NCBI GenBank assembly: GCA_017853915.1
Contig: JAFMIS010000133.1
Location: forward strand, 1 to 6,921
Reading direction: 5' to 3'
DNA length: 6,921 bases
Source of the DNA: a bacterium
GTDB lineage: Bacteria; Bdellovibrionota_C; UBA2361; OMII01
Below, piece by piece: positions 1-4,519 of the stretch; position 1 is the stretch's first letter; each line of letters opens with the position of its first letter. Under the pieces are notes generated by a model. It made no database searches and had not been told where the DNA came from. It saw only the letters and a program-made list of their open reading frames with translations. The translations under genes and the position numbers were made by a program.

Positions 1-506
1 TAGTCCGAAAGTACGACCGCGAGGGATCAACTTTACCCCGACAGTGTATTCTTGTGGGAACAACTAACCAGGAGACCTACTTGGCGGACGTTACCGGGGC
101 TCGTCGATTCTTCTCCATTGCCTGCGGGGATATTGACCTCGACCGCGTGAACAACGAGAAGGACTTGTATTTCGCAGAGGCCTATGCTAGAACAATGGAA
201 CACGAATCGTACTGGGATTTTCCGGAGCAAGATGCTATTCGTATCCAGGAAGATCGACGGACGGAAGACTCTTGGGAGCGTAATATTGAGGAGCTTTTGT
301 TGAAGAAAAATGGTGAGGGAGTACGGGTAGACGAGGTGGCGGCGCATCTGGGTATAAGCGACGATAAACTGGACATGCATACGCAGCTTAGAATAAGATC
401 TTGCTTAAAGGCTCTAGGATATAAATCGGGTACTCTTCGTGAGAACGGCGTTAAAGTCAGAAGATGGAGGAAAGATGAAAGTAGAAACTCACCAATTCAC
501 GACTGA
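1..506 (+). CDS. VapE-family primase/helicase, C-terminal part (5' end outside window)
   Basis: This is the 3' end of a gene that begins before the window; the frame is open from base 3, giving 167 visible residues. A GTG at 54 is an internal valine, because coding similarity continues upstream of it (KYDREG, then LPRQCILVGTTN). The visible pattern RQ-x-ILVGTTN, YLADVTGARRF (residues about 13-36) is typical of the virulence-associated E / phage superfamily 3 helicase-like ATPases. TTN would be the sensor motif and the RR pair the arginine-finger region; the Walker A and B motifs must lie upstream. Residues about 93-157 look like a winged-helix domain (VRVDEVAAHLGIS, then RIRSCLKALGY and VKVRRWR), as often found at the end of these replication proteins. 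The family is thought to unwind and prime phage DNA. The stop overlaps the next gene by 32 bases. The family call is fairly sure; the exact activity is inferred. Confidence 0.85.
   Translation, partial: VRKYDREGSTLPRQCILVGTTNQETYLADVTGARRFFSIACGDIDLDRVNNEKDLYFAEAYARTMEHESYWDFPEQDAIRIQEDRRTEDSWERNIEELLLKKNGEGVRVDEVAAHLGISDDKLDMHTQLRIRSCLKALGYKSGTLRENGVKVRRWRKDESRNSPIHD
466..470 (+). promoter_or_regulatory. Ribosome binding site of the YqaJ-like exonuclease
   Basis: GGAGG lies four bases before ATG 475, inside the end of the VapE-like gene. It favours ATG 475 over the in-frame GTG at 439, which has no comparable site. Confidence 0.7.
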
Positions 507-1371
507 AGCTGAATGGCTGCGCATGAGGTCGCTTGATGTTACCTCGACTGAGTGTGCGGCGTTATTCGGGAAGTCACCCTACACCAGCTACTACAAGCTG
601 TGGCATTCCAAGAAAAACCTGTCCATTGGCGGCGGGTTTAAGGAATCAGAAAAGATGAAATGGGGCAAGCGGTTGCAAGACGCGATCGCAGAAGGGATTG
701 CACATGAGCGTGGTTGGACGATTCGGAAGATGGATGAATATATGCGCTTACCGGATGTACGAATGGGTAGTAGTTTTGATTTTGCGATCGGGGATGATGC
801 ATTACTTGAGATTAAGAACGTGGGAGAGAAGGCTTTTAGCAAATGGTCTGATACAAGAGCCCCCGAGCACATCGAACTCCAATGCCAGCACCAACTTGCA
901 GTCTCTGGACGAAGAGTTTGTTATATTGGTGCCCTTGTCGGAGGGAACACTGCCCACGTCATTGAACGGCAAAGAGACGAAGTATGTATTAAACTGATCT
1001 TCGAACGGGTTAAGTTCTTCTGGGATACCATTGATGCGGGTATGGCCCCCAGTCCCGATTGGGATGTGGATAGCGACGAGTACATTCAGCGCAACGATTT
1101 CGCGGAGCCCAACAAGCAGGCTCCTATGACCGCGGACATCAAGAAGTTATGCGCCGAGTATAGCGAGTGGACTACCAAGGGCAACCAGGTGGAGGCGGCC
1201 AAAAAGGCCATAAAGGCTAGAATATTATCCCTTATAGGCGATGCTGAGTTATGTACTGGACAAGGGTATACCATTTCCGCTGGAGTCGTGGGTCCGAGCA
1301 GAGTAGAAGCGTATGACCGCAAGGCGTATAGAACGTTTAAAATTACAACAAAGAGGGATTCCAATGAATAA
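475..1371 (+). CDS. YqaJ/lambda-Exo-like recombination exonuclease
   Basis: A 298-residue protein of the YqaJ viral recombinase family (PD-(D/E)XK nuclease fold), which resects double-stranded DNA ends 5' to 3' for phage recombination by strand annealing. The N-terminal signature is present: SLDVTSTECAALFGKSPY at residues 19-36. The probable metal-binding site is D102 (GSSFDF), E112 and K114 (LLEIK), followed by the helix LQCQHQLAV (residues 135-143) whose glutamines are conserved in the family. After about residue 215 there is a helical, charged C-terminal region (AEYSEWTTKGNQVEAAKKA). ATG 475 is chosen for the GGAGG just upstream; GTG 439 would add 12 unlikely residues. It overlaps the VapE-like gene at its start and the next gene by 8 bases at its end, so translation is probably coupled. 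No recognisable annealing protein partner (RecT, Erf, Red-beta) is seen in the window. Confidence 0.88.
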   Translation: MKVETHQFTTEAEWLRMRSLDVTSTECAALFGKSPYTSYYKLWHSKKNLSIGGGFKESEKMKWGKRLQDAIAEGIAHERGWTIRKMDEYMRLPDVRMGSSFDFAIGDDALLEIKNVGEKAFSKWSDTRAPEHIELQCQHQLAVSGRRVCYIGALVGGNTAHVIERQRDEVCIKLIFERVKFFWDTIDAGMAPSPDWDVDSDEYIQRNDFAEPNKQAPMTADIKKLCAEYSEWTTKGNQVEAAKKAIKARILSLIGDAELCTGQGYTISAGVVGPSRVEAYDRKAYRTFKITTKRDSNE

Positions 1372-1609
1372 CTGGATGAAGCGGGCCAAGGAACTGATTC
1401 AATCGGCTGGCAGGGGGAAGGTGGAATTGTATCAGAATAAAAGATACTTAGATGTCGATGTCATATCAGTGGACGGGAAATGGTATCCATTGTATACTTT
1501 ACCTAACAGGACGGAACCTATGGGGTTGTTAGGTAACACAGAGAAGAAAGCGCAAGAGTCGATCGATCCGTGGTGGATTGATGACAACGGGCGTTATATT
1601 ACAGAATAA
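1364..1609 (+). CDS. Hypothetical phage protein, 81 aa
   Basis: Small soluble protein of 81 residues, not recognised. The start is ATG 1364, with a GAGGG ribosome site at 1353-1357; a GTG 51 bases upstream is less likely because it lies well inside the exonuclease gene. The N-terminus is basic and probably helical (MKRAKELIQSAGRGK). The middle looks like beta strands (VELYQNKRYLDVDVISVDGKWYPL), and the C-terminus is acidic with a WW pair (SIDPWWIDDNG). No cysteine cluster, signal or membrane segment is seen. It sits between the exonuclease (8-base overlap) and the possible ssDNA-binding protein (13-base gap), so a role in DNA recombination or replication is a reasonable guess from context only. 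Confidence 0.7.
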   Translation: MNNWMKRAKELIQSAGRGKVELYQNKRYLDVDVISVDGKWYPLYTLPNRTEPMGLLGNTEKKAQESIDPWWIDDNGRYITE

Positions 1610-1614
1610 AGGAG
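1610..1614 (+). promoter_or_regulatory. Ribosome binding site of the 110-aa gene
   Basis: AGGAG stands eight bases before ATG 1623, directly after the preceding stop codon. This is close to ideal spacing, and it settles the start at 1623 rather than at the upstream ATG 1578. Confidence 0.75.
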
Positions 1615-1622
1615 TAAGAAAA

Positions 1623-1955
1623 ATGGCGTATGCAAAAGTACAAACTGAAGGCGCAAAGAAAAATCGGTACATTAAGATGCGGGAGCAGACCGCAGGCTCT
1701 GTGCTGGTAGATGGCACCTACGTAGAGAGCTACAAGGGGGAATACGGCCTGAACTATAAGTTCACTGACGGCGAGGAAGATAAGTTCGTTGTCATCGGCA
1801 GCAAGAATCTTGACCAAGAGATGGCCGCCGTGCAACCTGGTTCCAAGGTTCGTATCACCTACGTTAAGCCGAAACTGATTAAGACGGGTCCTTGGGCCGG
1901 TAAGACCACATACCAATTTCTGGTAGAAGTGGATACCAGTGGGGCGGTAATCTAA
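1623..1955 (+). CDS. Possible phage single-stranded DNA-binding protein, 110 aa
   Basis: A 110-residue protein with a basic N-terminus (KVQTEGAKKNRYIKMRE). It is then dominated by alternating strands and turns: SVLVDGTYVESYKGEYGLNY, DKFVVIGSKNLDQEM, PGSKVRITYVKP, and a final TYQFLVEVD. The pattern of a short strand, GTY, a loop, then 'G-S-K-VRITY' and a closing strand resembles small OB-fold-like proteins that many phages encode beside their exonuclease. These are often labelled single-stranded DNA-binding. The position just after the exonuclease fits a role in protecting or presenting resected DNA. There is no acidic C-terminal tail of the bacterial SSB kind. The start rests on the AGGAG site at 1610-1614. 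The coding call is firm; the function is inferred from fold pattern and neighbours. Confidence 0.72.
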   Translation: MAYAKVQTEGAKKNRYIKMREQTAGSVLVDGTYVESYKGEYGLNYKFTDGEEDKFVVIGSKNLDQEMAAVQPGSKVRITYVKPKLIKTGPWAGKTTYQFLVEVDTSGAVI

Positions 1956-2302
1956 TGGCTTACCACGAAACAGTAACTCGCTACATCTTCAGATGTGAGC
2001 GCGACCGCGAATACCCCAAGTACCACGGGGAAGCCGAAATTCGTCCCGATTCAAAGGTGGAGATGGTTTTGTCCGGCGACCGCACCCTCCCTGAACTATG
2101 CGAAGAGTTCTGCCAGTTTCTTAAGGGTTGCGGATTCTGGCTTCCCCCCGGAGGGCTGGAGTATGTGGATGAAGAAAAGGACGACACACTTAACGAAATC
2201 AGGGAGCAACATGAAGAAAGCGTTGACGGTCCCCAAGAAGAGTGCGCCCGTTGTAACGGAATCACTCTCGACCCCGAAGACACCGGGCTTGAAGCTGAGT
2301 AA
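1955..2302 (+). CDS. Hypothetical phage protein, 115 aa, acidic C-terminus with CxxC
   Basis: A 115-residue acidic protein of unknown function. Its ATG shares one base with the preceding stop (TAATG), indicating coupled translation; no strong ribosome site is seen. The N-terminal part (TRYIFRCERD) looks like a strand. The middle stretch LPELCEEFCQFLKGCGF (residues about 45-61) followed by a Pro/Gly turn resembles a helix-plus-turn seen in many small phage proteins next to recombination genes (from memory, not checked). The tail contains CARC and is rich in Asp and Glu. The last 92 bases overlap the probable endolysin gene in another frame, so the C-terminal third may be constrained by that gene. 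No membrane segment or signal. It could help the recombination genes, but nothing in the sequence proves it. Confidence 0.65.
   Translation: MAYHETVTRYIFRCERDREYPKYHGEAEIRPDSKVEMVLSGDRTLPELCEEFCQFLKGCGFWLPPGGLEYVDEEKDDTLNEIREQHEESVDGPQEECARCNGITLDPEDTGLEAE
2201..2206 (+). promoter_or_regulatory. Ribosome binding site of the M15 peptidase
   Basis: AGGGAG lies four bases before ATG 2211 within the upstream gene. It supports this start rather than a TTG at 2289, which lacks a site. Confidence 0.6.
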
Positions 2303-2669
2303 GCATTTTAACGAAGACGAGTTCCGGTGTCATTGCTGTGGTAGGCTGCCAGAAGGGGGCATGGCGCCTGAACTGATTGATGGACTGGAGGCTCTTCGCT
2401 CGGTCCTTGGTGACCCCATTAAGGTTGTTAGTGGGTACCGCTGCCCGTCATACAACAAAAAGATCGACGGGGCTAAACAAAGCCAGCATATGCTGGGGCG
2501 GGCAGCGGATATCCAATGCGACGGTTCTTATCCTTACGCCGTAGCCGAGGCTGCTGAGGGGGTACATCCTTTCGACATAGGCGGCATTGGTCGGTATGAT
2601 ACGTTTACTCACGTCGATGTTCGCGGATGTTATGGAGGCAAGAAAGCCCGCTGGAGTAAATATAAATGA
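2211..2669 (+). CDS. Peptidase M15-type zinc endopeptidase, probable endolysin
   Basis: A 152-residue protein whose residues about 29-152 form a complete M15_3-like (D-Ala-D-Ala carboxypeptidase superfamily) domain that cuts peptide bonds of peptidoglycan stems. The order of motifs fits: LSKHFNEDEFRCHCCG near the domain start, VVSGYRCPSYN (72-82), then SQHMLGRAADIQ with zinc ligands H93 and D100, and FTHVDVRG with the third ligand H134. In phages this family usually serves as endolysin. Residues 2-28 are a Lys/Ser/Thr/Pro-rich extension without hydrophobic character, so there is no signal peptide and release would need a holin. ATG 2211 has AGGGAG upstream. A TTG at 2289 would begin right at the domain but lacks a ribosome site. 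The gene overlaps its upstream neighbour by 92 bases and the next start by four (ATGA). Virion-associated use is an alternative. Confidence 0.88.
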   Translation: MKKALTVPKKSAPVVTESLSTPKTPGLKLSKHFNEDEFRCHCCGRLPEGGMAPELIDGLEALRSVLGDPIKVVSGYRCPSYNKKIDGAKQSQHMLGRAADIQCDGSYPYAVAEAAEGVHPFDIGGIGRYDTFTHVDVRGCYGGKKARWSKYK

Positions 2670-2881
2670 AATACCTTTACGAAAAATTCAGCATCTACCC
2701 AAAAACAAAAGTAGAAGATTGGAGATGGGACCTAGCATTTCCAAAGAAAGGCAAAGATGGCAAAGATGGATCTGGAGGAGACGATAAAAAAAGTGTCCCA
2801 GATGGCGAGGGAAAAGGGGTGGTGGGTTCAGGACCGCCAGCTGCCGGAAGTGATAGCCCTGATGCACAGCGAACTAAGTGA
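2666..2881 (+). CDS. Small Gly/Lys/Asp-rich protein, 71 aa, overlapping the MazG-like gene
   Basis: A 71-codon frame whose ATG overlaps the endolysin stop as ATGA, with GGAG at 2653-2656, nine bases upstream. Residues 1-27 look like an ordinary small protein (KYLYEKFSIYPKT, VEDWRWDLAFP). From residue 28 on it turns to low complexity (KKGKDGKDGSGGDDKK, later GSGPPAAGSDSPD). This second part is the out-of-frame reading of the 5' end of the MazG-like gene, which it overlaps by 125 bases. The composition of the tail may therefore be a by-product of the other frame, although Gly-Lys-Asp runs are also seen in phage collagen-like linkers. The good start and the otherwise empty 87 bases before the next gene favour translation. 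Function unknown. Confidence 0.5.
   Translation: MKYLYEKFSIYPKTKVEDWRWDLAFPKKGKDGKDGSGGDDKKSVPDGEGKGVVGSGPPAAGSDSPDAQRTK
2750..2767 (+). repeat. Tandem 9-base duplication at the MazG-like start
   Basis: GGCAAAGAT occurs twice in a row (2750-2758 and 2759-2767), followed by GG. It places two in-frame ATG codons nine bases apart at the start of the MazG-like gene (MAKMD) and encodes GKDGKD in the overlapping 71-aa frame. Confidence 0.8.
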
Positions 2882-3098
2882 GGCGCTGGAGCACTACAGA
2901 AACGGTCATCGCGTCGATCGCGTCTGGATGGAAGGCGATAAACCCGATGGGGTTCTCGTAGAACTTGCTGATGTATGTATTCGAATATTCGATTACGTAG
3001 GCAATAAGAATCTTACCAACGAATTCACCGATGCTCTGAATCGTAAGATTAATTACAATAATGACCGACCATACAGACACGGAGACAAGAAATGCTAA
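2757..3098 (+). CDS. MazG-like nucleotide pyrophosphohydrolase
   Basis: A 113-residue all-helical protein resembling the MazG-fold NTP pyrophosphohydrolases, which cleave (d)NTPs to the monophosphate and pyrophosphate. Phage members may clean up nucleotide pools or alter host alarmone levels. Visible motifs are ALMHSELSEALEHYR with acidic metal ligands E39 and E42, DGVLVELADVCIRIFDY with E69 and D72, and the C-terminal YNNDRPYRHGDK (100-111) that is typical of this subgroup. Length fits the single-domain form. ATG 2757 has GAAAGG at 2746-2751 with five-base spacing; ATG 2766, created by the tandem duplication, is a second possible start with a weaker site. The gene starts inside the 71-aa frame and ends inside the next gene (7-base overlap). 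Family assignment is good; substrate is not determined. Confidence 0.85.
   Translation: MAKMDLEETIKKVSQMAREKGWWVQDRQLPEVIALMHSELSEALEHYRNGHRVDRVWMEGDKPDGVLVELADVCIRIFDYVGNKNLTNEFTDALNRKINYNNDRPYRHGDKKC
3081..3084 (+). promoter_or_regulatory. Ribosome binding site of the metalloprotease
   Basis: GGAG lies seven bases before ATG 3092 within the end of the MazG-like gene. It supports the short signal peptide that begins at this ATG. Confidence 0.65.
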
Positions 3099-3595
3099 AG
3101 TATATACTGGTTCTGCTTTTGGTGGGGTGCGGGGGGCCCAGTGAGATATGCCGCCCAGTATACCCCCGCATGGATTGCAATGGTTGCGGCTGCGAGCAGC
3201 CACATGGCCCCCCGATCGGCTTTCAATTGGACCCCACGACTACGTGGAAAGTTGGCCGCGCATTCAGCGATGCCGTGGATTATATAAACGATACTGCTGG
3301 GTGCACAATTCTAGTGCCGTCGTTAACACCCGATATCATCCTGCGAGAGGGGGAGGGCACCGGTGGAAACAGTAGTTATTCATATAATGGCCCGTACATA
3401 TTCGGCTGCGTTTCCACTGTCGGCGTGGATAACATTGACCGCGACCTTCGCGTTGTAGCTATCCATGAGATCTCCCACTGCCTTGGAATGGACCACGAGA
3501 ACTTTCCTGGCAACATTATGAACCCATACATCCAGTTCGAGCCCGAGTTCACCAGTGGCCAAATCCAGATTCTGCGAGATATCTGTGGTTCGTAA
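3092..3595 (+). CDS. Metzincin (matrixin-like) metalloprotease lipoprotein
   Basis: A 167-residue predicted lipoprotein with a zinc protease signature. The N-terminus MLKYILVLLLVGCGG has one lysine, a short hydrophobic core and the lipobox LVGC, so Cys13 would be lipidated after export. Residues 125-135 read HEISHCLGMDH, which matches the metzincin HExxHxxGxxH exactly: H125, H129 and H135 would bind zinc and E126 would be the catalytic base. NIMNP (141-145) supplies the Met-turn at M143. Spacing and length fit a minimal matrixin (M10-like) catalytic domain with no propeptide. The Cys-rich linker CNGCGC follows the anchor, and nine cysteines in total suggest disulfides outside the cytoplasm. 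It sits between the MazG-like gene (7-base overlap) and a tiny membrane protein. The target is unknown: processing of host surface proteins, superinfection exclusion or a lysis aid are all possible. Confidence 0.85.
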   Translation: MLKYILVLLLVGCGGPSEICRPVYPRMDCNGCGCEQPHGPPIGFQLDPTTTWKVGRAFSDAVDYINDTAGCTILVPSLTPDIILREGEGTGGNSSYSYNGPYIFGCVSTVGVDNIDRDLRVVAIHEISHCLGMDHENFPGNIMNPYIQFEPEFTSGQIQILRDICGS

Positions 3596-3713
3596 GTGCG
3601 TTAAATGCGGCAGATGTGAACACGAGGAGGTTACCTCGTTGGAGGTTGTTATCGGTGTTATCGTTGGTCTTGCTGTATCTATACTGGCGGGTGTCTGGCT
3701 TAGCGGGGCTTAG
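3585..3713 (+). CDS. Tiny CxxCxxC membrane protein, 42 aa
   Basis: A 42-codon frame starting at GTG 3585, overlapping the metalloprotease end by 11 bases. It encodes a basic N-terminus with KCVKCGRCEH (Cys 5, 8 and 11), an acidic link, then one hydrophobic segment from about residue 19 to 41 (LEVVIGVIVGLAVSILAGVW). The cysteine cluster could bind a metal or form disulfides; the second half is a convincing membrane helix. The ribosome site for GTG 3585 is poor (GAGA at 3576-3579). A TTG at 3639 has a perfect AGGAGG eight bases upstream and would give a 24-residue membrane peptide. Its last 14 bases overlap the convergent 69-aa gene. It resembles no family I know. A small membrane helper of lysis or of the neighbouring protease is possible. 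Confidence 0.45.
   Translation: MVRKCVKCGRCEHEEVTSLEVVIGVIVGLAVSILAGVWLSGA
3623..3638 (+). promoter_or_regulatory. Small hairpin over an AGGAGG site
   Basis: CGAGG (3623-3627) pairs with CCTCG (3634-3638) around a six-base loop. The AGGAGG at 3625-3630 is half inside the stem and stands eight bases before TTG 3639. If TTG 3639 is used, this hairpin could hide the ribosome site. Alternatively the bases just encode Glu-Glu-Val of the 42-aa frame. Confidence 0.3.
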
Positions 3714-3909
3714 CCTTCGGCTTGATGGACTTGAGGACCTCAAGTTCAGCGCTGCGGGCATCTTCGAGAACTTTTCTAAGGGTGACTATCTCAGCAAGTA
3801 TCTTGTCCTTTGACACCTTATCCACCTGCCCCCCGTTAACCATTCCCATCACCCCCCGAACCAACTGAGTCGCCCCTTGTATGATTGAAATAATTATTGC
3901 TGGATTCAT
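3700..3909 (-). CDS. Small hydrophobic-helix protein with basic tail, 69 aa
   Basis: A 69-residue protein, last gene of the leftward block. Its ATG overlaps the lipoprotein stop as ATGA; the ribosome site (GGGG, about nine bases upstream) is modest, so coupled translation is likely. The N-terminus IIISIIQGATQLVRGVMGMV is hydrophobic with a charge in the middle, more like an amphipathic or weak membrane helix than a signal peptide. Residues about 32-60 (SKDKILAEIVTLRKVLEDARSAELEVLKS) suit a coiled coil, and the end is basic (IKPKAKPR). An N-terminal hydrophobic helix plus a coiled coil is reminiscent of small phage membrane or spanin-like proteins, but no family is recognised. It could equally be a small virion component. 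Its 3' end overlaps the rightward 42-aa frame by 14 bases. Confidence 0.65.
   Translation of the reverse strand: MNPAIIISIIQGATQLVRGVMGMVNGGQVDKVSKDKILAEIVTLRKVLEDARSAELEVLKSIKPKAKPR
3726..3748. repeat. Inverted repeat near the convergence of the two gene blocks
   Basis: TGGACTTGAG (3726-3735) and CTCAAGTTCA (3739-3748) are inverted repeats with a three-base loop. There is one imperfect pair, a G-U pair in rightward RNA and a mismatch in leftward RNA. It begins 13 bases after the last rightward stop and lies inside the 3' end of the leftward 69-aa gene. No T-run follows on either side, so it is not a classical intrinsic terminator. It may still slow or end rightward transcription. Confidence 0.55.
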
Positions 3910-4295
3910 TTGAGTAGCCCCATTTCCTTCAGTTGTTTGTTAACCTCGGCCACCAACTGTATCGCCTTCTGCACGGCAACATCGAAGTGCTCTTCATCCC
4001 CGATTGCTCTCGCCGATTCAGCGTCCATGATAGCGAGCTTCAGCGCGATAACCCCGTCGAACACCTTCGCCCTGATTGCGTCACACTTGTACCACATCGG
4101 GCACTCAGCATCTTCTCTCGCTTTGCAGTCTTGGGCGACCGCCATGCAGAGATTGTTTGCCATCGGCACCGCCGTATCTACAAACGTATTACTTGCCGCG
4201 TTCGCATAGGACAGACTATCTGACAGTGTGGCCGATACGTGTCCGCAACTATTGAACAAGAAGAGACATGAAATTAATAGTAACGTGCGTTTCAT
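3906..4295 (-). CDS. Phage lipoprotein of unknown function, 129 aa
   Basis: A 129-residue predicted lipoprotein. The signal MKRTLLLISCLFLFNSC has two basic residues, a hydrophobic core and Cys17 as the likely lipidated residue. The lipobox FNSC is not the classical LxGC form. The mature part is almost all helical, with four cysteines at 50, 57, 65 and 71 (LCMAVAQDCK, ECPMWYKC) that could form two disulfides. Further helices rich in Ala and Glu run to the end (VQKAIQLVAEVNKQLKEM). An AGGCAGG stands shortly before the start. The ATG overlaps the stop of the 75-aa gene (ATGA). There is no C-terminal membrane segment, so it is not a unimolecular spanin, and it is too large and too Pro-poor for a typical Rz1. 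Known phage lipoproteins often block receptors against superinfection; that is only an analogy here. Confidence 0.78.
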   Translation of the reverse strand: MKRTLLLISCLFLFNSCGHVSATLSDSLSYANAASNTFVDTAVPMANNLCMAVAQDCKAREDAECPMWYKCDAIRAKVFDGVIALKLAIMDAESARAIGDEEHFDVAVQKAIQLVAEVNKQLKEMGLLK

Positions 4296-4519
4296 TTTTT
4301 ACCTGCCTTTTTCTTTTTGGGTGGAACCAAACTGGCTTTGTAGTCTGCCGGAGATCGGAACACATCCAGGAGGCTCACCAATAGCCCAATCACGCGCCCG
4401 GCACCACCCGTCCACGCCGTCCAATGGGCCGAATTTCGGTTAGTTACCCTGGCTGCCACTAGCGTCGCGGCGACAGGCAAAGCAACCTCCAGTATTTTCA
4501 TTACTTCATCGAATGTCAT
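4292..4519 (-). CDS. Small two-segment membrane protein with lysine tail, holin candidate
   Basis: A 75-residue protein with a hydrophobic stretch at about 8-25 (KILEVALPVAATLVAARV) and a shorter one at about 39-54 (AGRVIGLLVSLLDVF). It ends in a strongly basic tail, PPKKKKAGKK. Size, two possible membrane helices and a charged C-terminus match the general look of phage holins, which form the membrane holes that release endolysins. No specific holin family was recognised. The start is firm: AAGGAG lies six bases before ATG, and the ATG overlaps the stop of the giant gene by one base (TAATG). The endolysin it would serve is on the other strand, about 1.6 kb away. A small membrane-bound virion protein is the main alternative. 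Confidence 0.7.
   Translation of the reverse strand: MTFDEVMKILEVALPVAATLVAARVTNRNSAHWTAWTGGAGRVIGLLVSLLDVFRSPADYKASLVPPKKKKAGKK

Noticed and set aside
54..506. GTG at 54 as the start of the first gene
   Set aside because: Family sequence (KYDREG, PRQCILV) continues in frame upstream to base 3, so the gene enters from outside the window.
698..997. 99-codon plus-strand frame inside the exonuclease gene
   Set aside because: Alternate-frame shadow; the exonuclease frame carries the family motifs over the same bases.
2483..2496. Perfect 14-base palindrome CCAGCATATGCTGG
   Set aside because: It encodes the conserved zinc-site residues of the M15 peptidase (SQHML), so coding constraint and chance explain it; no second copy was noticed.
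3585..3605. +1 frameshift joining the metalloprotease to the CxxCxxC membrane segment
   Set aside because: The metalloprotease already has an N-terminal lipid anchor, and no clear slippery site or downstream Shine-Dalgarno-like stimulator was seen at the stop. Separate start codons are simpler.
3616..3813. 65-codon plus-strand frame (GTG start) across the convergence
   Set aside because: It mostly overlaps the opposing 69-aa gene and the 42-aa frame; its hydrophobic start is a shifted reading of the membrane-helix codons.
4294..4320. T-rich run as a possible terminator
   Set aside because: It encodes the lysine tail of the 75-aa protein on the minus strand, and no stable hairpin precedes it.
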